Positions 54,156 through 64,000 of a DNA stretch of 64,000 bases are shown piece after piece; the stretch's first letter is position 1, and each line of letters begins with the position of its first letter. This DNA comes from Lolium rigidum (lineage: Eukaryota; Streptophyta; Magnoliopsida; Poales; Poaceae): assembly GCF_022539505.1 (NCBI RefSeq), contig NC_061510.1, positions 36,171,047 to 36,235,046 of the forward strand. The letters are read 5' to 3'. Made by a program: the position numbers and the translations under genes. The notes below the pieces were generated by a model. It was not told where the DNA came from. It saw nothing but the letters and a program-made list of their open reading frames with translations, and did no database searches.

Positions 54156-55571
54156 TGATACGTCCCAAACGTATCTATAATTTCTTATGTTCCATGCTAC
54201 TTTTATGATGATACTTACATGTTTTATACACACTTTACATCGTTTTGATGCGTTTTCCGGAACTAACCTATTGACGAGATGCCGAAGTGCCAGTTCCTGT
54301 TTTCTGCTGTTTTTGGTTTCGGAAATATTCTCGGAATCGGACGAAATCAATGCCCAGCACCTTATTTTCCCCGGAAGGTTCCAGAGCATCAAAGAAGTAC
54401 CGGAGAGGAGCCAGGGGGGCCCCACACGCCAGGGCGGCGCGGCCAAGGGGTGGGGCGCGCCCCCCTAGTGTGTGGGCCCACCAGGGCCCCTCCGAGGCTC
54501 CCCTTCCGCCTACTTAAGGTCTTCGTCGCGAAAACCCTATCCCGATTGACGAAACCCGAGAAAACCTTCCAGAGCCGCCGCCATCGCGAAACTCCAATTC
54601 GGGGGACATAAGTCTCTGTTCCGGCACCCTGCCGGGATGGGGAATTGCCCCGGAGTCGTCTCCACCGCCATCTTCACCGCCATCTTCACCGCCATCGTTG
54701 TCTCCATGATGAGGAGGGAGTAATTCACCCCGGGGCTGAGGGCTCTGCTGTAGCTATGTGGTTCATCTCTCTCTTTGTGATCTAGTTGAATATCATCTAT
54801 GTGCTACTCTAGTGATGTTATTAAAGTAGACTATTCCTCCTCCATGGTGTAAAGGTGACAGTGTGTGCATCGTGTAGTACTTGGCGTAGTTTATGATTGT
54901 GATCTCTTGTAGATTATGAAGTTAACTATTACTATGATGGTATTGATGCAATTTATTCCCCCTTTCATAGTCTGTCGGTGACGGTGTGCATGCTATGTTA
55001 GTTCTCGGTGTGATTGCGTTGGTCTATCATGTACTCTAAGGTTATTTAAATATGAACATCGAATGTTGTGGAGCTTGTTAACTCCGGCATTGAGGTGCTC
55101 TTGTAGCCCTACACAATTAGTGGTGCTCATCATCCAACAAGAGAGTGTAGAGTGGTTTTATTATGTGATCAATGTTGAGAGTGTCCACTAGTGAAAGTAG
55201 GATCCCTAGGCCTTGTTTCTAAGCATCGAATCTCCGTTTATTTACTGTTCTGTTGCATGTTTACTCGCTGCCATATTTTATTCAGATTCCTATTACCACT
55301 CATATACATCCATACTACTTGTATTTCACTATCTCTTCGCCGAACTAGTGCACCTCTACATCTGACAAGTGTATTAGGTGTGTTGGGGACACAAGAGACT
55401 TCTTGTATCGTGATTGCAGGGTTGCTTGAGAGGGATATCTTTGACCTCTTCCTCCCTGAGTTCGATAAACCTTGGGTGATCCACTTAAGGGAAAACTTGC
55501 TGTTGTTCTACAAACCTCTGCTCTTGGAGGCCCAACACTGTCTACAAGAATAGAAGCACCCGTAGACATCA
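54156..55571 (+). repeat. 3' LTR, 1416 bp
   Basis: TGATACGTCCCAAACG to CCGTAGACATCA, followed by the TSD GTGGC. High identity to the 5' LTR points to a fairly recent insertion; a full alignment is needed for a number. Confidence 0.95.
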
Positions 55572-55934
55572 GTGGCCCTCATTAACGCCGGCACGCAGAG
55601 CTAGGTGCGACAAGACGCTTCGTTGCGCCTCTGCTGGAACTGCACCATCGCTACGCCAATAACTTCCGTCGCGAGTTAGGCGACGGTTAGGTTAAAATTC
55701 AATGTGCCGCTGATGCGTCGGTCCCGCCACTTCCCGCCTCACTTTTCGGTGTGTCTGGCGTCACCGGAGCGTCTCCTGTGGGGCGGGGACGGGCTCGGGG
55801 CGCCGAACACCGTGTCGGGCCGTGCCGGACAAAAAGCGGCTTTGAGGGACGCGATTGGAAACGTTTTTTTTGTCCGGCGTGCCCCAAATCCCTTTGGAGG
55901 ACGGTTTGGGGGACGCAACTGAAGATGCCCTAAG

Positions 55935-56808
55935 GAGATTCCAATCCCCCCTGCTTCCTCTTAGCAAGCTCTATAGCTTGGTATCTCTAAGCCCCAAGGT
56001 CGTACCCCCAATCCCCTCAAACTCTCCCTCGAGGTTGGAGCTCTAGAGCCAAAAAAAAAATCCACTACAAGAATGCTAGGCATATTCTGGCAGATTTCGC
56101 CGTATACGTTGTAAGGCGATAGCCAAAAGTCACTTCCTTCCGGTGTTGCACCGACGCGTCGATGATTCAAATCATGTCTTCACTGGTGCCCTACTTCACC
56201 GATGTCATTGAGATCAAGGATAGGTCTCCCATGCGTACTCTGCTCTAATCCAATCGTTCTACATTGTGTATACTCCCTCTATCTATGTTTTAACTTGCCG
56301 CTCGATCCAAATTACATAGATTTATATTAGTTGGACTTATGAGTAGATGGCAGGTGGACAAAAAGGAATGGAATCATCGCAATGGGTAGAAGTTCCTATG
56401 CTAAAAATGAATATGAACAATGTTGGAACACGTAGAGAAAAACAATGGTAGAATCAAGGAAAAAAGGAATTTTGCACATAGGTTCCTTATGTGGCCATAC
56501 TCTCACAACCTTGTCGATCCGTTAGGATCGCAACTCTAATAACCTTGTCAGCGAGAGAAGACCATAACAAAAAGAAAGTGAAATGATCATGATAGGTTTA
56601 AATTTATGCATCTTTTCTTTTCAATGAGTTGTAGGCCACCCCCATAGGAAACAAGCGGGGGTCGATTTGTGTTCCTTACCCACAAAAATACCATTGTGAA
56701 AAAACTCCAAGGACACTCTCATATCGATCATGTACTAGTACATGCCATTGTGGAAAAAAAATCATACGGTAAATTATAGCAAATATTAGCATATTTTTTG
56801 TAGTATTG
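55935..56808. other. No recognisable gene
   Basis: AT-rich from 56280. TATACTCCCTCTATCTATGT at 56269-56288 looks like a single Stowaway end with no partner. No ORF with a domain. Confidence 0.4.
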
Positions 56809-56810
56809 TA

Positions 56811-56930
56811 CTCTCTCCGATTTAAATTAATTGACTCAACTTTATTTAGATACGGTATCTAGACACGTTTGTTAACTAGGTACGTTTCTATCTAGATAAA
56901 ATTGAGTCAATTAATAAAAATCGGAGGGAG
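56811..56930. mobile_element. Stowaway MITE, 120 bp
   Basis: CTCTCTCCGATTTAAATTAA at the left and, inverted, TTAATAAAAATCGGAGGGAG at the right; TTGACTCAA/TTGAGTCAA and ATTTAGATA/TCTAGATAAA extend the arms. TA flanks at 56809-56810 and 56931-56932. Confidence 0.92.
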
Positions 56931-57682
56931 TAGTTAAAGATATGGTACATAGACTTATAGGACCTGGAGTCCTGGACACAACTAGTTTCGGGCGTGAAAA
57001 TGATGATTAATAGGCTAGCGAGCATATAAGTACAAAAAAATGCACATTGAGTTAGGTAAGACACTATAACTAGAAAACAAATCAATTTCCTATCCACATT
57101 AAGCATGGGAGATCGATCGATTCTTCCGGCAGTTCGGTATCGATCGTTTCATAGTCGAATAGTCGGGTCATTTTTGGCAATATTTCTCTCCCGGCCAGGT
57201 ACTGAATTAACGGGGTCAAATGACCAAAGATGGAAGAAAACCTAAGTTATCTATCTCTATACCTCTGGTAAGCCTCCCCTAAATCAACCAGAATTGGATA
57301 GATGTCGATGATATTGGGGTGCGCGCGTACATAGCAGCATCGGTGATGGATCACCATCGCGGCGGCCCTCGCGCGCCGTACGCCAGGTCTCTCTGATCGA
57401 CTGACGGAGATGCATCCCGCTTTTCTAAGCTACTAGTGATCCCTGTGTTGGTTCGAGCATGACCGCAGGTTGATTAGCTTCAGCACTTGCTAAGACATTA
57501 ATTGATCCTGGTGATGTCGATCGCGTGTTCGATCTACTGCGTCAAACATCTAATCCACATCGTCCATTTATGTCGTTAGAGAGTATAATAAATCATAGTC
57601 AGCTAGTTATAAGGATTAAAATAGTATATTATTGCTTATTTGGAGGAGAGAGAGGAGGAGAGAGAAGAAAAGTGGGCTCTTA

Positions 57683-57954
57683 GAGCAAGTACAATAGGTT
57701 CTAGTCAGCTGGCTATAAAGATTAAAATAGTATATTATTGCCTAGTTGGAGGAGAGAGAGAACGAGAGTGGGCTCTTATGAGCCAGCTCTAGCACGTGCT
57801 CCTAGTCAATTTGTGAGAGTGAAATGTGGGCCAGATATTGATAAAGTATTACAATTTTATAGCTCACTATTGTATATGTTAGCTCTAAGTTGGCTGAAGA
57901 TGACATGGCATTTGGCTTATAGCCAGCAGGTGGCTACCACTATTGGAATTGCTC
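57683..57954. mobile_element. Inner MITE copy A (272 bp)
   Basis: GAGCAAGTACAATAGGTTCT ... CACTATTGGAATTGCTC, flanked by TTA at 57680-57682 and 57955-57957. Same family as the outer copy. Confidence 0.92.
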
Positions 57955-58017
57955 TTATGAAAGAGGCAGCTCTAACACGTGCTTCAAGGCACTTTGTGAG
58001 AGTGAAAGGTGTGTCAG

Positions 58018-58300
58018 AGCAAGTACAATAGAGTCTAGTCAGCTGACTATAAGACATTAAATAATATATTTTAGATGAGTTGGAGGAGAGAGAAGGGGAG
58101 AGAGAAGGGAGGTGGGCTACTATGCAATAGCCAGCTCTTGCACGTGCTCCTAAGCACTTTGTGAGAATGAAATGTGGGCCATATATTAATAAAGTACTTC
58201 ATTCTTATAGCCAACTATTGTACATGTTAGCTATATGGTGACTATAAATGACATGGCATCATGTTATAGCCATCCGTTGGCTGTACTATTGGAATTGCTC
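58018..58300. mobile_element. Inner MITE copy B (283 bp)
   Basis: GAGCAAGTACAATAGAGTCT ... TACTATTGGAATTGCTC, flanked by TCA at 58015-58017 and 58301-58303, a variant 3-bp target duplication. Confidence 0.9.
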
Positions 58301-58435
58301 TCATACATTGATAAAGTACTACATCTTTATAGCTCACTATTGTATATGTTAGCTCTAAGTTGGCTATAGATGACATGCCACTTGACTTATAGCCAGCAGC
58401 TGGCTACACTATTGGCTACACTATTGAAATTGCTC

Positions 58436-58929
58436 TTAGCTCAGGATCGGGTTGATGGAGTCTCCACCAAACAATTAGGCAAAGGAACGGGAGCCCGCCT
58501 AGAGTTATGTTCAACTAATCATCATGCAGTTAGGTGAACAGTTTCTCTTAAGGCTTAATGAATCGCATGGACTTTGTTCTACCATGTCCACCTCCCTGTC
58601 TGACGACAGCCTGACAAACACACACAATGCACGAACAGAGAGAGGCGACGGATGGATATGATGGGAGATAGGTGGATACGGGAGAAGGGGGGCGACGGAG
58701 AGCGACGGGGCAACAATCTTCCGGGGCGACAGGTATCGGGTTCATACTAGCTAGGCAGAGCAGATGGAGGGGATGCCGATGCCTTTTGCTGCGGCGTCGC
58801 CGTCGCCATTACAGCCCGGTGGCCGTACCGCCATCGCGGCTCACTGGCTGCGGGTAGCTTAGCTTCACGGTTAGTCTGGAAGTCGCAAACGAAGAATGGC
58901 CTCTGGATCGATCGATGGAGGCCGGCCTC
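58436..58929. other. No recognisable gene
   Basis: Mixed composition, several small ORFs without domains. Confidence 0.4.
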
Positions 58930-59266
58930 ACACGTCGCCCGGCCGGCCCCGCTTATTTATACCCTCTCCGGCCGCCGTCTGCTTCACTACTTCACCATCC
59001 ATCCTGCCGTGTCTTGGATCATATATACACCGCCGAGCTGAGCTCCCTCGTCCCCAGTCCCCACACGCGCGCATTGCACACGGCCGGACCGATCGTCGGT
59101 CCGCCCGACCACACCAGCTCAGTTGGCCGGTGAATTTGGAGGCAGCATTCCGTTGAATATAACTCGGGACTGGGTCAGACCAAAGATCGAGGAGCTGCGG
59201 GCGGGGAGCGAGCTGCCATCGTCGCGTGATCGAGCGAGCGACCACATCACCGGCATTGAGTAAGCT
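58930..59266 (+). promoter_or_regulatory. Promoter- and 5'-exon-like segment
   Basis: TTATTTATACCCTCTCC at 58953-58969 resembles a TATA box; it is followed by pyrimidine-rich leader-like sequence, a second ATATATACACC at ~59022, and an open stretch (59132-59266) with codon composition of a cereal exon, FGGSIPLNITRDWVRPKIEE, that stops at TAA (59264-59266) just where a GAG|GTAAG-like donor is expected (GAGTAAGCTT). I do not recognise a product. It may be the 5' end of a host gene whose remainder was displaced, or chance. Confidence 0.3.
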
Positions 59267-59989
59267 TCCTGCGGCATGAATCTTCTGTTTTGCTCCCGTT
59301 TCATTGTTTTGCTGCTAGCTCCCGATCGATCGATACTTCGTAACATATACAGCGCGATCGATCGGCTAGGCCATTCACCTGCATCGTGCGTATCAATTTC
59401 CTTCGTCAATCTAAATTGTATTCGTCGTTCAGAACACACCAGTACTGATACTTCCGACGATGTTGTGGACACTGGTGGCCGGCTTACGTCGTCGACAGCC
59501 ACTGGACTAGGTTTTCTTTCCTCCATCGGACAGCCATGGAACGGACATGGCAGCCGGTCCGCTCCTTGTTGTCTAGGCCGACATGGGTGTTGGTCATGTC
59601 TGAAAGATAGGAGCCTGGACTGGGCCACCCAAATTTGGCCTGTTAGAGTATGTTCACTCGTTTGGCCTCCCCACGTCGAAATCCGGACGAAACAACCGTC
59701 GGATTGGACGAAATTAATTCGTGGGGAGAACCATATTTCCAATCGTCCACCCGGAGTTCGGCGGACAAAGTCGAAATTCAAACAAAACGAAGTCCCGTTA
59801 CAAATACGTCTAGGTCGGCAAAAGGATCAGCCACAGATCGGCGATCGGAGGGAAATTACACTGAAACGGGGGCGTCGGCAGTCCCGTCTGGCACGGCGGT
59901 GTCTGACGGCCCAGTTTCCTCACACGCCGTGGTCGAAGCGGCGGCCGATGTCGCTGCCGGCAGTCGACGTCGAAGCGGCGGCAGTCGAC

Positions 59990-60330
59990 GTCGTAGACGG
60001 TGAGGGCGAAGCACTGGCCGGAGTGGGTCGGAGGATGTCGGTGCGGTGGCCCTCGTACCAAATCCTTGTCTCCTCGTCCATCAGGGCTGTGTTGCCGCCC
60101 ATCAGAAACGCCAACTCTGTGTTCCTCTTCTTCGCCGCGGCCGTCGTCTTCAGCAGGGCGATCCGGGCGCCTTGGTTGGCGAGCATCTCCCTCCACCTGC
60201 CGTCGAACTTGTCGTCCCTCCCGGCGGCGTGCGTCCTCGCGTCGGCCTAGCACTTGTCGAACGACGCCTGCATCCTCTCGGCTTCGGCGGCATGGTGGTG
60301 GACGAGAAAGAGGAGGAGGAGAAGAATGGA
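59990..60330 (-). pseudogene. Degenerate Harbinger ORF1-like C-terminal region
   Basis: Minus-strand frame: HHHAAEAERMQASFDKC, a TAG (60248-60250), then KFDGRWREMLANQGARIALL, KKRNTELAFLMGGNTALMDE and WYEGHRTDILRP. The KKRNxxLAFLMGxxxxxMDxxxxxWY pattern resembles the NAM-associated C-terminal domain found in grass Harbinger accessory proteins; recalled from memory, so moderate. One stop is present; the N-terminal Myb-like part is not seen. Confidence 0.5.
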
Positions 60331-60743
60331 GACGGCTACACAAATTCGGCGAGAGAGAATGGGGATATGCATGCAAATTGGAGGGAAATCGACAGGATTT
60401 GGCGGTCCAGTCGCCGACTACGAGGGTCCACACGCCTCTTTCGCGCCAAATTCTTTCGTCCGGAGTCCCCGAGCGCGCCTCGGGGGACCGGGGATGGCGT
60501 GGGCTCGCCGGATGGATTTAGAGCATCTCCACTCGTCCCCCCGACGAGGCCCCCGGCGAGCGTTTTTTCCATCCGGACGGCGTAATTCGGCCCAGTCGCG
60601 CCCCCGGTTCCTCGTTTTCGTCCGGATTTGGGCCTAAATCCATCCGGCGATCCCACGCCATCCCCGGCCCCCCCGGGAGCGCTCGGGGACTCCGGACGAG
60701 TGAAAAGCGGGCGTGGCCCCAACTTGTCGGCGACAATGGCCTC

Positions 60744-60820
60744 CGATCTACGGCAAAACCCTCGTCTTCCCGATCTACGGCAAAACCCTCGTCTTCCCGA
60801 TCTACGGCAATACCCTCGTC
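60744..60820 (+). repeat. Three-copy 27-bp tandem repeat
   Basis: CGATCTACGGCAAAACCCTC(GTCTTCC) at 60744-60770, 60771-60797 and a shortened third unit to ~60820. Confidence 0.92.
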
Positions 60821-60960
60821 GAACGAAAGCTTTGAACTCTCAAGTGGTGCAACATAGATAGATTATATATATATTTCGAATATAATTCGAATAAACATAA
60901 AAATTACATATAAAAACTTTAAAACTAAACTACTTCTTCTTCTTCTTAGAAGGCCCCGCC

Positions 60961-61285
60961 TCATCGTCGTCCGCGGCGACGCTTCCGGCTCGTCACCTCC
61001 TCGTCGGAGGAAGTTGAGTCCTCCTCGTCGTCGTCCTCATCGGCCTCTTCGTCCTCCTCCTCCTCGCTCCTCCTCCTCGCTCCTCGCTCCTCCTCCTCTT
61101 CCTCGGCCTCTTCCTCGGCCTCGCTCCTCGGCCTCTTCATCCTCCTCCTCGTCGTCCCACTCGTCCTCGCCGGCCGGCGGGGGGAATCGTCGCTGCTCGG
61201 ACGATGCGAGCTGGATCCCACCAATGGCGCCATCCAGGCGGCTTCCCTCGCTGTCGGTGTCCGATGGCCAAGAGATATCGCTCAT
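60961..61285 (-). pseudogene. Acidic Glu/Asp/Arg-rich ORF inside Harbinger elements
   Basis: From ATG at 61285 (MSDISWPSDTDSEGSRLDGA, then FPPPAGEDEWDDEEEDEE) the frame shifts near 61130 into another frame that ends EEVTSRKRRRGRR at 60961. Long acidic runs are separated by RRR clusters. No catalytic domain. It is probably an accessory ORF of the element; the acidic region is built from short CTCCTC/TCGTCC repeats that are prone to slippage, which explains the frame change. Confidence 0.4.
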
Positions 61286-61789
61286 GGTTGACGGAGGATG
61301 GTGACGAGAGAACGGATGAATGGCTCAGCCCGTCGAAAACCGTTTATGTAGGTCTCTCGACGAAAGAGAGCGCCGGTTGCTCTTCCGCGGAGTTCGTGCT
61401 CCATTACGGCGGTTCTCGCATCGAGGCCACTTCGACCGTTCCCGACGAGTCGTTTCGGCTCTCCGATCCACTTCGCGACGGTTCAATGCGGCGAGGGAAC
61501 TCCGACGATTGCCCTTCCCGGTGATCGCGCCGTCGCTATGCACGCGGTGGGTGCGCGTCCATGGGCTCGCGGCTGGAAAAATGGGCCTCCCCAGGCCAAA
61601 AACTACATCCATCCGGCGCTAAATTTCGCCGGATTTGGGCGTGGGGAGCCCAAACGAGTGGGGATGCTCTTAGGCCCAAATCCGGACGAAATCGAGGAAC
61701 TGGGGGCGCGACTGGGCCGAATTACGCCGTCCGGATGAGAAAATCGTCGCTCGGGGGCCTCGTCGGGGAGACGAGTGGGGATGCTCTTA

Positions 61790-64000
61790 GACATCGACAC
61801 CTAAATCTGCAACCTACCCTCATCAAAGGCAGCATTTAGCCACGGATGATGTGAAGCAAACCGGGATGCACATCGCCTTGCTGGATCGGCGACTACTTCA
61901 GATATTGGTAGTGGTTTTTGAATCCCCAAGCACCTAATTCCAAGCTAAACGTCTCCATTTTTGAAGAAGGTGGCAAAACACACGGGTACACCTACCAGCC
62001 CCAAAGACGACAGGTTATGTTGGCCGACACCAACCAAATACAGCCAAAACAACTTGAGTTTGCCATTGCCAACCACGAGAGGTTGGTAATTTTTGTTGCC
62101 AGTTTCATGCTCCGAAGCAGGTGGAAAACGGACCACCTGGCCTGCTAGAATCTCGACAGGCAGACGCTAATCTCTCCAAGAAACTGAAAAATAATCGTTT
62201 TTCTTCTTTTCAACTTTGGAATCTTCCTTTCTTTTTTGGAGGAAACTTTGGTGTCTTCCTTGAAACTGCGTCAGGCACTTCACGAGAGGTAGCCTTTCTC
62301 CGCAAAGCGACGGCGAGGAGAGATCCAGCGTGATCTTGTCCTTGTACACGGGTGCAAAAGGTGTCTCGTCTTTTTCAGTCTCTGTAATTGGACGGCTGGA
62401 TATGTTTGCGTGGAGGAGATCCGACGGCGCCGTCCAGACGCATACAACACACGGGGGTGTTATCTGTTGGTGAATTGTCTCGCAAGTACGTCGCCATGTC
62501 CACATGCTTATCAAAATTCAGAGGTGCAGTTTACAGGTTTGCTAGCAGCGCAGGCAGGAATCAGGGGAAATTTCCTCTGTTTTGTCTGTACCAGGTGCTG
62601 TCGAAAACAGATTGCCGACACGTGGCTGCAAAACGAATCACGCCAGGGGACTAGAGACACAAAGGAATCGCAATACTGAATTGTTTAATGATTTTATTTA
62701 TATTTATAGTATCTGGGAAGAATCACTTTTCGAAATGTTAAACAAGATTACAGCACACGTATTCAGGGCTGACCTTTTTTAGATGATATTCAGAGCCGAC
62801 CTGGTTTGGTTTATAGCGACTAGCGACTACAAGATAAGAAGCCTTCTTCGTGATGGAGTTACCACTCTACCCGCCAGGACTAAAATCTTTCATGCTCAAG
62901 ATTATAAAAAAATTAATACGTACACTTTACTAGAACATCAGCAAAACATTGTATTTCACAATTACAAATATTGTATTGTATTGTATATGCATAGTCATTT
63001 TCTTGGTACAAAGGATTTTCTTTGGCCAAGATCAATTAGCGCTCAGTTATCTTTCATTGGTCTTCTTAGGTAACTATGGTGGATATTAGCCCGCCAAAAC
63101 TATTTTCGTTGAAAAGAAACAATGGCTACATACTAAATATGGAAAAGGAAAGGAAGGGAAACCCGGAAATCTTCCAAACTCTTACACAACAACCAAATGC
63201 AAGCCTTATATTTTCTACCAACACCACATCGACAGTCTCGAATGTGCAGAAAGATGTGTGGTTGGATCGGTGGAAGGGAATCCCGTGGCCCTGACAAAGC
63301 ACATAGATTCATCTCCCGCTTGCCTTGCCAACATTATAGACCAGGCAACACTGGAACCCATTGACATCGTCAAAGGCCTCCTACAGTTAACCAAGGTGGC
63401 ATGACGACACCGAGAGCCGTCAATACTATTGGAGGGCAATGTCCCATCGAGATAACAACCACATGTCTTGTCCTCGAGCTCAAGAGTCGTCACCAAAAGA
63501 GCAAAATTGAGCACCATGCGAGGTTGCAAGAGTTTTGGATGACATCGAACGCTCGATCAATCGGGATTTCACTACCCACATGAACATCTCTCTTGGTGGC
63601 AGAGAACACGGCTAGCTAGAGTAGATGTCACGCGGTCGCATAACGGTGAAGACGATGTGGCAGAGCCAATCCCGCGCAAAAGCATGTCGGTCAAGTTGAA
63701 TATAAATATATTGCCTAGTCCATTTCCATAAGTTTGAATTTCTTGGAATAGTTGGCTAGAGCATAAATCATAATATATGGTATCAAACCAAGAGGTTTCA
63801 AGACCCTCCTTACGCAGTATTAAACAACAAACAAAAGATTTTGTGATCTGCATCAAGCACACTCTAAGAACTAAAATAGCCCAGGCGTTAGAGAGAGTGT
63901 TAAATATAAATATAGAACATGGTCCATTTTCATCAGTTCAAATTTTTTAAATAGTTGTCTAGTCTTGTGCACCAGTCTTATATATGTCATGGAGGACGAG
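61790..64000. other. No recognisable gene or element
   Basis: 2.2 kb of moderately AT-rich DNA. Several 60-115 codon ORFs on both strands have no domain, no consistent codon bias and no splice pattern I can defend. 62660-63070 is AT-rich. It may be low-copy intergenic DNA or decayed repeats. Confidence 0.4.

Larger units (their letters stand above)
45722..55571 (+). mobile_element. Complete non-autonomous gypsy-type LTR retrotransposon, TSD GTGGC
   Basis: Perfect target duplication GTGGC at 45717-45721 and 55572-55576. 5' LTR 45722-47150, primer-binding site 47161-47178, degenerate gag-like ORF 47324-49960, non-coding region, purine tract AAGCTTAGGGATGC directly before the 3' LTR 54156-55571. 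Total 9850 bp, of which 1577 bp (plus 5-bp TSD) is a nested short LTR element. No protease, reverse transcriptase, RNase H or integrase can be found, so it depended on a partner for movement. Same group as 3848-8777 and the LTR at 1-564. It inserted upstream of the B3 gene. Confidence 0.95.
44267..55931. mobile_element. Harbinger-like element carrying a B3 gene (with nested insertions)
   Basis: Left end AAGCATCTCCAGCCGGCCTC...CCCCCAAAT (44267) and right end, inverted, TTTGGGGGACGCAACTGAAGATGCCC followed by TAA (55932-55934) resemble the TIR pairs of the Harbinger elements at 59646-61786 (GAGCATCTCC...). After removal of the gypsy element (45722-55571) the right part 55577-55931 continues directly from the B3 gene upstream region. 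The left flank TCA does not match TAA exactly, so the boundary claim is moderate. Contents: LINE tail, 39-bp repeat pair, B3 gene. Confidence 0.45.
57579..58435. mobile_element. Tourist/Harbinger MITE containing two copies of its own family
   Basis: Outer copy: left GAGAGTATAATAAATCATAG (57579), right CACTATTGAAATTGCTC (58435), target TTA at 57576-57578 and 58436-58438. Its own body consists of 57579-57682, 57955-58017 and 58301-58435; the remainder are two inner copies. Marker stretches (TTATAGCCAGCAGCTGGCTA, GGAGGAGAGAGAG) occur in all three. Confidence 0.88.
59646..61669. mobile_element. Harbinger-type element A, TSD TTA
   Basis: Left GAGTATGTTCACTCGTTTGG and right, inverted, CCAAACGAGTGGGGATGCTC; both continue into CTCCCCACG and AAATCCGG. 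TTA at 59643-59645 and 61670-61672. Interior has degenerate coding parts on the minus strand. Confidence 0.75.
60521..61786. mobile_element. Harbinger-type element B with 114-bp TIRs, TSD TTA
   Basis: Left TIR 60521-60634 (GAGCATCTCCACTCGTCCCC...GGATTTGGGCC) and right TIR 61673-61786 in inverse orientation have equal length and about 90 percent identity by eye. TTA at 60518-60520 and 61787-61789. Its span overlaps element A without being nested in it. The left TIR is further framed by ~62-base inverted arms (60455-60517 and 60635-60698). Confidence 0.7.

Noticed and set aside
59276..60250. 324-codon plus-strand ORF as a gene
   Set aside because: It crosses the left end of Harbinger element A and reads antisense to the more plausible minus-strand frame; no domain.

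Overview
The window looks like TE-dense chromosome-arm DNA from a large-genome grass, most probably a member of the Triticeae (wheat, Aegilops or barley group). This rests on the LTR families (gypsy LTRs starting TGATACGTC), Stowaway and Harbinger MITEs, CACTA elements and GC-rich cereal-type exons with long introns. Species assignment is inference. Two runs of exactly 100 N (16480-16579, 39342-39441) are assembly gaps. I see no intact host gene. Host-gene content is limited to broken copies: (i) a fragment of the ribosome-biogenesis factor PNO1 on the minus strand (16580-24578), with a CACTA transposon in exon 2 and a LINE in intron 1; (ii) a PERK-type proline-rich receptor kinase on the plus strand (28608-34467, eight inferred exons), with an N-terminal frameshift, three missing kinase aspartates and a 3.4-kb LINE in its last intron; (iii) a B3-domain gene (45122-45598, minus) with an in-frame stop, apparently carried in a Harbinger-like element; (iv) an Arg/Glu-rich coiled-coil ORF cut into three pieces by two LTR insertions (3785-16171); and (v) a coiled-coil gene fragment split by a solo LTR (38398-39341).

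Layout. 1-16.2 kb: antisense gypsy LTR; a fragment of a long-LTR element that cut a CACTA transposase; then the Arg/Glu-rich ORF interrupted by a minus-strand gypsy element (3848-8777, TSD ACCCG) and a 6.8-kb LTR-type element (9125-15959, TSD TCTGC) that itself carries a Stowaway MITE. 16.2-24.6 kb: the broken PNO1 locus. Its CACTA element holds ~670-bp tandem repeats and a duplicated 5S-rRNA-derived segment. 24.6-28.5 kb: AT-rich and GC-rich TIR elements and MITEs, no gene. 28.6-34.5 kb: PERK pseudogene plus LINE. 34.9-44.3 kb: LTR remnants, a 6-copy hairpin minisatellite, the coiled-coil fragment, a 490-bp non-coding tandem duplication and LINE tails. 44.3-55.9 kb: Harbinger-like element with the B3 gene, hit by a complete non-autonomous gypsy element (45722-55571, TSD GTGGC) that in turn carries a 1.6-kb copia-primed short LTR element (50307-51883, TSD AGTCT). 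55.9-64 kb: MITEs (one family nested twice in itself), a promoter-like segment, two staggered Harbinger elements, then a 2.2-kb tail where nothing is recognised.

The genes do not form a pathway. The region is best read as a stratified insertion record: target-site duplications recovered by eye let the order of events be reconstructed at several loci. The most unusual items are the 5S-derived segment in the CACTA element, the PERK copy that lost three invariant aspartates, the self-nested MITEs, the staggered Harbinger TIR pairs, and the gypsy ORF (gag followed by a conserved hydrophobic tail) found in two separate elements with no polymerase. Nothing here is a CRISPR, operon or prokaryotic system.
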